From assembly GCA_033220425.1 (NCBI GenBank), contig CM065652.1:4216001-4280000 (forward strand): 64,000 nt of DNA. The letters are read 5' to 3'. Positions 39,901 to 49,328 of this stretch are shown one piece after another (positions within the stretch are counted from its first letter, which is position 1; each line of letters starts with the position of its first letter). The position numbers and the translations under genes are program-made. The stretch comes from Lepraria neglecta. Its lineage: Eukaryota; Ascomycota; Lecanoromycetes; Lecanorales; Stereocaulaceae. The notes under the pieces were generated by a model. The model made no database searches and was not told the origin of the DNA. It saw nothing but the letters and a program-made list of their open reading frames with translations.

Positions 39901-40918
39901 CCAATTTCTATCTTGCAGATGCTTACAGTCGCGGATCGTTGGGCTTGGAGGCAGATACACGCGAAGCCTTCAAACTCTACCAAACAGCAGCCAAAGTAGG
40001 ACACGCTCAAGCTGCTTACAGAGTGGCGGTATGCTGCGAGATCGGACAAGAAGAGGGTGGAGGGACGAGTCGAGATGCGGTGAAAGCTATGCAATGGTAT
40101 AAACGGGCTGCGACGCTGGGAGATACTCCTGCTATGTACAAAATGGGCATCATCTCACTGAAAGGACTTTTGGGTCAGCCCAGGAACCCTCAAGAAGCCT
40201 TGGTCTGGTTGAAGAAAGCTGCTGACCGAGCAGATCAGGAAAACCCTCATGCTCTTCACGAACTTGTGAGTTTCTCCCTTGGGATGACCAAGAAGAAGAT
40301 AGCACTGACGAACTTTAGGCTCTGCTCCACGAGAAGCCGACTGGCAATGAGGGTGTGCAAAAGGACGAAGCGTATTCAAAGCAGTTATACATTCAAGCAG
40401 CGAAGCTAGGCTACAAGTTCTCCCAATTCCGACTTGGATGCGCATACGAGTACGGCCTGCTTGGATGTCCTGTGGATCCCCGACAGAGTATCGCTTGGTA
40501 CAGTAAAGCCGCGGTACAAGGAGAGCACCAAAGCGAGCTGGCCCTGAGCGGCTGGTATCTCACAGGATCCGAGGGCGTGCTCCAGCAAAGTGACACCGAA
40601 GCATACCTCTGGGCACGGAAAGCTGCTCAGGCCGGTCTGGCCAAGGCTGAATATGCTATGGGGTACTTTACGGAAGTTGGTATTGGGGCTCCTGCCAATC
40701 TCGACGATGCCAAGCGGTGGTATTGGCGTGCTGCTTGTCAGTCTTATCCCCTTAACATATGCTGAGCTTCGCTGACCCGAGCGTTCGTAGCACAAAATTT
40801 CCAGAAAGCGCGAGAAAAGCTTGAAGACCTGCGAAAAGGCGGAGGGACTAAGCCAAGGATGAGGGTTTCGCGCTCCAACATGAAAAAGCAGTCAGATGGT
40901 GAATGTCTGGTCATGTAA
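36986..40918 (+). CDS. Chs4/Skt5-like chitin synthase activator with Sel1 repeats
   Basis: Activates and anchors class IV (Chs3-type) chitin synthase at sites of wall growth. Exons 36986-37793, 37864-40265, 40319-40736 and 40791-40918 give 1251 residues. The first ~800 residues are disordered and rich in Gln, Gly, Tyr, Pro and Arg, with many YGGP/QQ-type runs and FRSPPxQDGRSR repeats. From about residue 860 come Sel1-like repeats (for example YKIVKKLSGNGYTEANFYLADAY, YQTAAKVGHAQAAYRVAVC, YKRAATLGDTPAMYKMG, YIQAAKLGYKFSQFRLGCAYEYG, ARKAAQAGLAKAEYAMGYF). The C-terminus CLVM is a CaaX box, predicting farnesylation as in yeast Skt5. Introns are 53-70 nt. The N-terminal region is long for the family, but frame and splice sites are clean. 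Confidence 0.92.
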
Positions 40919-41459
40919 TACTTGTATTTCTGTCCGCCTTTCCTTCCTCATAAAGCATAAAAGCCTACCTACGGCGGCGTCATTGATTCGTTGGGAGTTG
41001 CCATTCGACACTGTGGATAGGGTAAGATCATCATTGGACATAAATGGTATGAGCGAATGGTGCTCGTGTATGATACGTATCATGTTGATATGCTCTGCTG
41101 CGCTGGCAGATCCAGCTGCGACTACGGGTGAGAGCTCAATTTAAAATACGTATGGCTTGCTCTGAGCCGTTACTTCCGTATACATGTATCACCTTGCTCA
41201 TATGTCTTTCATAAGCCACTCTTTATGTACCAGCCGATGTATGGGCTCGCCATCAGCATTAGCAGGGCTTGAAATTTCTTGTCGGATAATGCACCCGGCT
41301 GAAGGGGTTTTTGGCTCTCGGCCTCTCGGGAATAACTCCTTTCCGGGCGTCAAATGCTTTCTCACCAGGCTTTGTTGATGCTTTGTAAACGCTGATTCAG
41401 TAAGTCAAGTAGTACAATTAGGAGTAAGATATTTACACTCCTTGCAATCCTGTTGCTGC
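40919..41459. other. no gene recognised
   Basis: Intergenic between two genes on the plus strand; short frames only. Confidence 0.6.
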
Positions 41460-42763
41460 ATGTCTCTCCGTAGTCTTTCTTTGAAGATCTTCTCCATAAT
41501 CATCCCAGTCCTAGCCATCTTACTTGCATATCAAGCCTCAACCCGGTGGTCCAACTTCTCCTCTGCTATCAAAGAAGACTGGTCCAGTAATTTTCGTGCC
41601 GAGCCTATGCTTAAGGCTGTTAAGAGTGCATCTTCTACATCAGCAAAGATGTCTAGAACGCCTGTCTATTTGTACGTAGTCCTCCCAAGTTACATCATGT
41701 ATGCTAGGTGAATTATATACTGACTCAGACTCCCAGCGTATCCCATGGCGGTGTAAGTGACCCTTTACCCGCTGAGAATTGAGGACTAGTATCCCAGATT
41801 CGTACTGCTATGTAACGAGGACTGATCTAAGATTTAAAGCCCAATATCATGTACGATATGGACCATCCAGTCTATAGCAAGCTCCAAAAGATCGGAAAGG
41901 AAATTACCACGAAAGTGAAGCCAAAGGCCATCGTAGTGTTCTCCGCCCATTGGCAGGCACCGAGCCCAAACAAAATCCAGGTCAACATGAAGGAAACGAA
42001 CGATCTGATATATGAGTAAGTATCCTTTCCTGGCTACCCATGGTTCGATCGTGTGTCAGTTGGAGAAAAGGCGCTGATCAGGTATCACACAGCTTCTACG
42101 GGTTTCCAGGTCACTACTACAAAGGTATGCCGGCCCTAAAAGCCAATTAAAGAAGTGTCTGTCATGCTAAGTCACAAACAAGAAAAATACCCAAACGTCG
42201 GCAGTAAAGAGGTGGCCTCCCGCGTCATGTCGGCCCTCAAGTCTAATGGCATCGACGTCGAGTCCACCTCAAGAGGTCTAGACCATGGCGTATGGGCCTC
42301 CTTCAAAGTCCTCTTCGATCCAGAAACCAACCCCCTAAATGTCCCCATAGTCCAAGTGTCTCTCTTCTCCTCCGAAGATCCCAACCAGCACTACGCTCTA
42401 GGCCGCGCCGTCTCTGCTCTCCGCTCCGAAAACATCGCAATCATAGTCTCAGGCATGGCTGTGCACAATCTGCGGGACTTGGGACGCACGATGGGGAATC
42501 CCACCCCCTTGCCATACACGAGCAGTTTCGATGAAGCATTGAAGGATGCGGTGACTGTGCTGCCTGCTGAGCGTGAGCAGAAGATGGCGGAGCTATTGAA
42601 GAGGCCTGATGCTAAGCAGGCGCATCCCACTTTTGAGCATTTGTTGCCGATATTTGTTGGGGCGGGGGCTGCGGGGGAGGATATGGGGAAGAGGCTGTGG
42701 ACGCTGAAGGAGGGGAGTATGAGTTGGGCGCAGTATAGATTTGGAGATGTAGAAGCCAGTTGA
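41460..42763 (+). CDS. LigB-type extradiol ring-opening dioxygenase (DOPA dioxygenase-like)
   Basis: Non-heme iron enzyme of the class III extradiol/4,5-DOPA dioxygenase group, which cleaves catechol-type rings. Five exons: 41460-41671, 41737-41752, 41840-42015, 42093-42124 and 42183-42763, 338 residues. All metal and active-site histidines are present: VSHGG, FSAHW, GLDHGVW and MAVHN. Exon 2 is only 16 nt and encodes part of the first motif. Exon 4 is 32 nt. The N-terminus is unusual: a hydrophobic helix (KIFSIIIPVLAILLAYQ) precedes the enzyme by ~40 residues. A second in-frame ATG (41649, MSRTPVY) would give the ordinary cytosolic form. The gene converges with NDUFA2, leaving ~70 bp between stops. 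Natural substrate unknown. Confidence 0.9.
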
Positions 42764-42834
42764 GTGTGCTTGGATTTTTCTTGATGCTTGGGGACCCTGA
42801 TATATAGAATGCTCCTATTCGTAACACTTTTCCA

Positions 42835-43279
42835 TCATATCCCTGACTGTACCAAACCTGCGACCTTCTCTTCTATCTGCTTGTCGGTCAAGCCTACCAA
42901 ATTGGAATCAGTAAACTCATGCGATTGAGGATCAGGTTTACCCACCACTCAGCGATTCTTGCTTCTCCTTCCCGAGCTCTGCATAATTGTATTAGCCGTA
43001 GCTCTTGTCAAAGCTCTCCTCCGTGCGTACCATATCTAGCGAATATTCGTGGCTGCGTATCCAGCGCTTCCCTCAACATGATCGGTGTATGTGGATTGTT
43101 CTTCTTCATCGTAGGATACGCTCGTGTAAGGAAAGATCTGGAGTATAATGTCAGTCCAAAGATCTCGTATCTCATAGAATCATAAGAACGAACCTTGCGG
43201 CAGCACTGTGCTCCGATGACTGGCAGAACAGGAAGCGGACCTCCCTGAGAGACTTGGTAAAGGCGTATTTGCCCGACAT
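42835..43279 (-). CDS. NADH:ubiquinone oxidoreductase subunit NDUFA2 (B8)
   Basis: Accessory subunit of mitochondrial complex I with a thioredoxin-like fold (L51/S25/CI-B8 domain). Exons 43279-43194, 43137-43031, 42978-42946 and 42893-42835 give 94 residues, the typical length. Characteristic segments are YAFTKSLREVRFLFCQSSEH, TRAYPTMKKNNPHTPIMLRE, FARYELGKE and LTDKQIEEKVAGLVQ. Three introns of 52-56 nt interrupt this very short gene. It diverges from the mitochondrial pyruvate carrier gene with 166 bp between the two ATGs. Confidence 0.93.
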
Positions 43280-43445
43280 CTTGGCTAGATAGCTGTCAGT
43301 CCGGAGTACAAATCTGAGAGCTTTCTTACCGCAACGGAGCCTTGGCGGATCGGAGATAAAATCTGACGGTCGGAGGGAACCCAACCAACGTCGCTCACTT
43401 CAGACTCAGCGTCCTCCATCACAACCCACTCTCCACTTCATCAAC
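43280..43445. promoter_or_regulatory. 166 bp divergent promoter shared by NDUFA2 and the pyruvate carrier
   Basis: The space between the two start codons carries both upstream regions. The pentamer CGGAG occurs four times (near 43303, 43342, 43353 and 43370). Both genes make mitochondrial proteins, so joint control is plausible; this is inference. Confidence 0.6.
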
Positions 43446-44125
43446 ATGTCTTCAAGAGCGGGTCTCCGCTTCCTCCAGAACTCGCGGTTCGCGCGAGCTT
43501 CTTTCAAGAAGAACATAGGCCGCCGATACCAAACTGCCGATGCGACAGCTACTCCGACTCTACAACAGTCAACGTTTCAGAAACTATGGAATAGTCCCAT
43601 TGGGGTCAAGACGGTGCATTTCTGGTATGTAGAGTTATGCTGCTACGAGGCTACAGGTGCTGACAGCTTCTAGGGCTCCTGTCATGAAGGTACGCTAGCA
43701 GTAGTACTACATCTCATTGAGGGTCTGCAAATTCACGATTAGAAGTGGAGTATTGTTCTCGCAGGTGTCAGCGACTTCGCCCGACCAGCAGAAAGTCTGT
43801 CCCTCTCACAGAATCTCGCTATCACAACCACCGGTGCAATCTGGACTCGGTGGTGCTTCATTATCAAGCCCCGAAACCTACTGTAAGACTGTCGCACACA
43901 GTGCATTCGGGACCGGAACTAACATCCAATCACAGCCTGGCCGCCGTCAATTTCTTCCTCTGTTGTGTCGGAGTAACACAAGTGACCCGAATAATGATGT
44001 ACCAGAAGAGCATAGAGGGGTTATCGGCAGAGGAGATTGCTGAGAAGAACGCGAAGGAAGCTGCGAACACGGCTCAGGGTATTGCGAAGGACCCAGAGGG
44101 TGCTGCGAACAAAGCTGTCAATTGA
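43446..44125 (+). CDS. mitochondrial pyruvate carrier subunit (MPC2-like)
   Basis: Part of the heterodimer that imports pyruvate across the mitochondrial inner membrane. Exons 43446-43624, 43674-43689, 43746-43882 and 43936-44125 give 173 residues. An Arg/Ser-rich presequence precedes LWNSPIGVKTVHFWAPVMKW. The next blocks are DFARPAESLSLSQNLALT/AITTTG, then IWTRWCFIIKPRN, then LAAVNFFLCCVGVTQVTRI, which together make the usual three-helix layout. The C-terminal ~45 residues are Ala/Glu/Lys-rich. Exon 2 is only 16 nt (encoding APVMK with split codons). The acceptor of intron 2 was set by homology; an alternative three bases upstream would add one Lys. Confidence 0.92.
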
Positions 44126-44692
44126 TCGGGACAGATCTGCGATGTGGAGTAGGCGCTGAGATATTGATGCCGCTGTGTATTGCGGATACTTATTACGGCA
44201 TTTTTTTGCACAACGGACGTATGCCCTTGGGAGGTTCAAGATGTCAGCTGCTTGCCATTGTATCTACTAGCAACTAGTCAATCACTCCTTCATCTGGAGG
44301 CTTTGTGACCGCTTCAGAGTCATTTTCTTTGCGATTGTGTGATGGCTTGATTTTATCTATGTTACTGGAATGCGAAGTATTGATAGCCACGACTGGCTCC
44401 GCGATATCTACATAATTTATGCACATGCACCGGCAGAATCTCGGCCAAACGGTATCTATTGTAGAATGGCGATTCGTAGGATCAGACTGAGCTGATTGAG
44501 GAGTACTGTGCTCGTTGTAGGAAAGCAACTCGGTCACCGACCCGTCAACCATCATGCTTCTCCGGCTGTCACCTTAACTTGGAGATGTTGCAATACCAAA
44601 GGCACACATTTTCTTTAGGTTTCCTTTAGCTTCCTGATAGGACCACTTTGCTTTTCCATCCAACGGCTGCTCAATACCGTATGACCACTATT
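44126..44692. other. no gene recognised
   Basis: A minus-strand frame of 93 codons (44555-44274) begins with ATG but shows no domain. Otherwise intergenic. Confidence 0.5.
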
Positions 44693-44959
44693 CAATTGAT
44701 CGACAATAGGCCGTCCGCAGCATTCACTCTTGAACAATAGACTAGCGCACACACAACACAATTTTCAGAAACGATGAAACAAGGGGTCAATTGTTTCAAA
44801 TCCCCCAATTGGGCAATTGTGTTGCGAAAAGTGAATGTGAAGCCTTTGCAACAATAGGACGAAAACGTGAAACTTGAAAAACCGCTATTGTCAACACATT
44901 AGCCATTCTCGAAAATAGGGACTCCCAACCTCCCCTATTATCAAGCTCATTGACAATAG
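44693..44959. promoter_or_regulatory. cluster of ACAATAG and CAATTG motifs upstream of the Nup53-like gene
   Basis: ACAATAG occurs on the plus strand at 44703, 44734, 44851 and 44953, and on the minus strand at 44885-44891. CAATTG occurs at 44693, 44788, 44806 and 44814. Five copies of a 7-mer in about 260 bp is far above chance. AACAAT/ACAAT is the core bound by HMG-box proteins of the SRY/SOX type; use of that class here is inference. Confidence 0.5.
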
Positions 44960-45111
44960 CAGTAGAGTAGCGCAGCGTAGCGTAGACTAGACGGCTTCCA
45001 TTCTACAACTCAGTCAGGCTTCTCCTTCTCTCCTTCAACATACTCATTTCCACACTATCGAGCTATACCAATCGTCATTGCTTCAAACCCATACGAACAC
45101 ACAGAATCAGG

Positions 45112-48066
45112 ATGGGTAACCTGACTCGCGCGGGCAATGCCCTTCTTGAAGCAGCGGAGGCATCGAGGAGAGCCAGCCCGAGTACCGGTGGTGCACAGAG
45201 GCACCGACTGGCGTCCCCCGGGACATCCACCCCGCCTACGCCAACGACACCAAGACTGAAGCTGTATAGCAGTGAAGCGAACCGAAGAGCGGAGGCAGCA
45301 AAGGCGGAGGGAGCCAGCGCTGGCGCTAGCTCGTCCGCCAATGATCCCTCCCCAACAACCACCACCGTGCCATTAACCCCTTTTCAGCAAGCAATGGCGA
45401 TGTTCCCCCCCACATCAACGGCCTCAACTGCACCAATCACCCCCGCCGCCGCCACCACCACTCCCTCGCTCTCCGTCCCCGCTGCCCCACGAAAGATTGG
45501 GAATCAGCGTGTCCCGGACAACCACCCCTCGCAGAGAAGCGCTCCCGTGTCGACCGCTGCTCCGGTCTCGGCCCCAGTCTCGGCCCCGCTTCCTGTTCCT
45601 GCCCTCAAATTGGGCAACTATACGGTCGAAGCAGCAGAAACACCTGCTCCCACGCCCTCCGTCCCCTCCTCCGCCCTCTCCGACGCCCCGCCGCTCCCTT
45701 CCGCCAACGACGACTGCGGCCTCCTCGCCCCTAATGACCTCCTCGAAGTGCTCATAAAGCCCGCCATCAGCGGCACATTTTCCTCTCCGCTTCCCCCTCC
45801 ACCACCAGCTCCGCTTGCGCCGCCCCGTCCTCCTGCCGCCTTCCAGGGGGCATTCCCCTCACTCACGTGGCAGCAAGAGCTGCAAGAGGTTTCAATTGCC
45901 TTCCCACAGGCATGGGAGACGCTAGTCGGCCTCTTTTTCCAGGAATCGGGCCGCGCGCCCGTCGAATTGGCGGACAGCACCAACAACTCAACGGTGTTGA
46001 GAGAGTATTGGGGGCCTGACGCCCGGAAGCAGGACTTGGGGGTGAATAACCCCCAGAACATCCAGTTTGAAAAGTGGGAGTGGCCCCAAGGAGATGGGGA
46101 TTTCGCGTCGCTCGTTGCCGCTGTTAACAACGGCGGACAGGCCATTTTTGAGTCCGTGGTGCGTTCGTGGGCGGGTCGTTGCCCCGATCGAGTACGTTTT
46201 GTGTTGCGGAAAGCCGGATGGCTCCGGCCTTACGACAGAGAATCCTCCTATCCGGAGGAACGAAGAGTGGTTAGCAACATCTTGATGATGGAAGAAGGAG
46301 AGGAACGGAGCCGCCTGGTGGCTCTAGCAAAGGAGGAATCCCCGCGGTTTTTTCAAGAGTGCCTGGACGATCATTTCATCTGTAACCAGTAAGTTGGATC
46401 TGCACCCCATCACTCTTTCCCATTGTCGCTTGTATTGAGGCATTTTGTTGTCAAGAATTGTGGCTACCTGAGTTATCAGTTGTTACATTTTCGCGCTAAA
46501 TGCGGGTTGCTGATTCTTGGCAAACACAGCAAAAAGACGACTCTCAAGAGACGTGCAGGAGACGAGACTGACGCCGATTGCTATTACGACAATACGTGGT
46601 TCGAGAATCAGCGAAGAATCATAGGCACCGTGGGCTTTGAGCCGCTGAAGAGTAGTTCTCCCAAGAGGCTCAGGATGTCTCCGATGGGCGGCCTACCGAC
46701 ACAGTTCCATGGGGTCCCGCTGGAGGAGCGAGCTATCGACAGCAAGGGCAATCGGATGCCGTGGTCTTTGGAGTGGCATGAGTAAGTATCACCATCCTCC
46801 AAAACATGTCATTCAGCCTGCTAACAGACGCGTAGCGATCACCCAAATGCACGTGGACATAACCGACATACTGAAGAGAAGGGTCCTTTCGGCAAGTCTA
46901 CGAAGCGCAGGGGTTCTTCCAGAACGAGAACAGCGACACCAGCAAAGAAAGAGAACCCCACTCTCGACGGCTTTGACAAAGCACTTCAGTTCTCCGCAAA
47001 GAAGGCCATCGAAGATCAGCAAGAAGCCAATGCATCAGCGAGACCTCAGACCGACGGCCATGTCACCTCACATAACGCCCCTTCACACGACAAAGAGCCG
47101 ACTGCTGTCATGCTGTACGGATTCAGTTCAAGTACGCAATGGTCCGCTATCAACTCCTATGAAAAAGCTTCCCACGGCATGATCTGCGAAGACTACGACC
47201 GCGAGCCTCCTGCCGAGCTACAGAAATACCCCAGAACACTGAGCTCTACGTCCTCCGTTAAGCGAAGACCCTTGACTCAACAAGAGAGGCGCATGGCTTT
47301 CAAGTATGCTGGAGGCAATCACTGGATCAAGGTCACCTTCGATTCTGCAGAAGCCGCGAACCGAGCCATCGAGCATTCTCCATATCCGATCTACGGAAAG
47401 TGGGTATACGCCGAGCTCTATCACGATGAAGCACCTGCTGATGCAGAAATCCCAATCCTCGAAGGCGAGCAGGCACATGCAAGACCTGCCCGTAGGCCCG
47501 CACAGACATTGAGCGCCGTTTTTGCGCAGCAAGCCAGCCACCAGCAACGAGCGACAGCTACACTCCCCCGATCCTTCAACCCAACTGCTATGTCACAAGC
47601 AGACGATCAGCGGCCAAATGATGCCTTGTCCTCTTCACCATCTACAGCTTCATCGGCCACAGCCACAGGCCCCGAATATCCCAACCTCCGCAATCGTCAC
47701 CCATCTCAGACTCAAGAGCATGGATCTTCTACTATTACACAGGCCATTGCACCAGTATCGAACGTTGCGCCTGGGGAATACAACCCTGCTATGATGCGAC
47801 ATTTCCAACATATTCCACGCACCGTCATCCGTCCTGCCAGCGAAGCCTTCCTGCCTGTGCCAAACTACTGGGAGCGATGGGTTCAATGGCTTAGAGCGAA
47901 CGGTCTGATTCCAGGTGATTTCGTTGGCGATTTGTTACCGCGCGATGCGAACGGCAACTTCGATTGGAATGGAGCGACCTGGTACTGGCGCTTTTGGTAC
48001 ACGATCGACAAGTATCTTGGCACCGACATTTGTGCTTTGAAGCCCGAGCGCCCTGCGGAGGATTGA
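45112..48066 (+). CDS. Nup53/Nup35-like nucleoporin with long N-terminal extension
   Basis: Exons 45112-46388, 46530-46781 and 46836-48066 give 919 residues; both introns have perfect GTAAGT donors and consistent phases. The C-terminal half is Nup53-like. It contains an MPPN/RRM_Nup35 domain at about residues 600-705 (TAVMLYGFSSSTQWSAINSYEK to GKWVYAELYHDEAP), a Ser/Gln/Thr-rich linker, and a final aromatic helix region (NYWERWVQWLRANGL, WYWRFWYTIDKYLG) suited to membrane binding at the pore. The first exon (425 residues) is Pro/Ala/Thr-rich, then has a globular part (SLTWQQELQEVSIAFPQAWETLVGLF onward) that I do not recognise. A separate upstream gene is possible, but no ATG opens the second exon, which favours one transcript. 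Confidence 0.75.
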
Positions 48067-48527
48067 GTCCGAATGACATCTTCCCAGGCATTCCATCACA
48101 TCATCGACAAGTGGAGAATGAGTACGAATGGCATCTCCCCCTGCAGTACACCATATCAGCGGCATAATCCTCCGGCAAAGTACCACATAATACACACATT
48201 TACGATTCAGCATGGCGTTACATTCAGCCGTTCCAGGGTCTAAAGCCCCTGCAATACAGCATCTTTCGGCTCTAGCATTTTCATCGGCGTTTCTACATGG
48301 CCGATACCCAATTCGATTCGTCATTTCGCTGTGATAGGATCTCATCATTCAGCATTCGCATGGGGCTGGTACTCATTGCATAGCATAGCGTGGGATTGAA
48401 TTTCATTTTCATGTCAATGTCATCATAGGGAGAAACTTTTCTAGCTTTTCAGACCAATGGAAGTCTTCAAACAACCATAAAGCCTCATTTGCAGATGTTG
48501 ACGGGGCTTTTCCCCAAGCATATACGT
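48067..48527. other. no gene recognised
   Basis: Downstream flank of the nucleoporin gene. Confidence 0.55.
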
Positions 48528-48815
48528 CTACCAAAATACAGTGACAAGACTTCCTCCCATGAGAACACCCCAAAGCCTCAGCTCCATCCTCTCAGCAGCC
48601 TCTGTCGTCGGCGAAGGCTTGGTTGTGCCGCCTGTGCCAGAAGCCGCTACCTCCGAGTCATCAGTCTCATTGGCGTTCTTGTTCGGACCGCTGTAGCTGG
48701 TGGCAGTAACGCCAGTGTCATTGGTGCATATACCCATGGGGGCGGTTGACAAGAACAGATACCTCGCTTGAAAGCGACGGGAGATCAGATCTAGATCTAC
48801 AGGGTCTTTCTCCAC
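48528..48815 (-). CDS. possible C-terminal exon of a GPI-anchored protein
   Basis: A 95-codon frame ends in a Ser/Thr/Gly-rich stretch (AASGTGGTTKPSPTTEA) and a hydrophobic tail (LWGVLMGGSLVTVFW), as in GPI-anchored wall proteins. It contains one N-glycosylation-like site and one cysteine. No matching signal-peptide exon was found upstream on the same strand, so this may be a remnant or chance. Confidence 0.28.
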   Translation of the reverse strand: MEKDPVDLDLISRRFQARYLFLSTAPMGICTNDTGVTATSYSGPNKNANETDDSEVAASGTGGTTKPSPTTEAAERMELRLWGVLMGGSLVTVFW

Positions 48816-49328
48816 AGTCTTAGCATTATGAATGAAGTTGAGCCACTATCATGTACACAATATCTGCCTACTTGAAGGTATCATTAACTATAATGGTAGA
48901 AGAAAGTGCTGCCGTACTCGAGTATTGGAGTTTAGAGAGCGTACGCCTAGGAGGTAGGATTGTACGAGGAGCCGTGCCCTATTAACAGTGTGGAGAGGGG
49001 TTGGGCTGGAAAAGATAACAAAGAACAGTCACCAGGCCGCCCTTGGCGAGGTTTTCTGCCAGGGGCACCTTTCGACATCAATGGTGAGGTTATCGCGAGA
49101 GAGGACGTTGCTACTATCCAGCCTGTTGTCTCTCCATTAAAGAAGCGCAAGAAGCACTGCGATGCAATGAACATCCTTCAATGGTTTGCTGGTACACCGT
49201 AAGTGTACATCATGTGTCGACTGTATCATACTTCAGGTACTTGTCTGAGAGGCTTGATGCTTTGGTATTTCATGAGGCAGAATCTAGGGCAAAAACTGAA
49301 ATGCTTCGGTGGCAAACCCAGCACTCTT
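48816..49328. other. no gene recognised
   Basis: Short frames on both strands; nothing supported. Confidence 0.5.
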
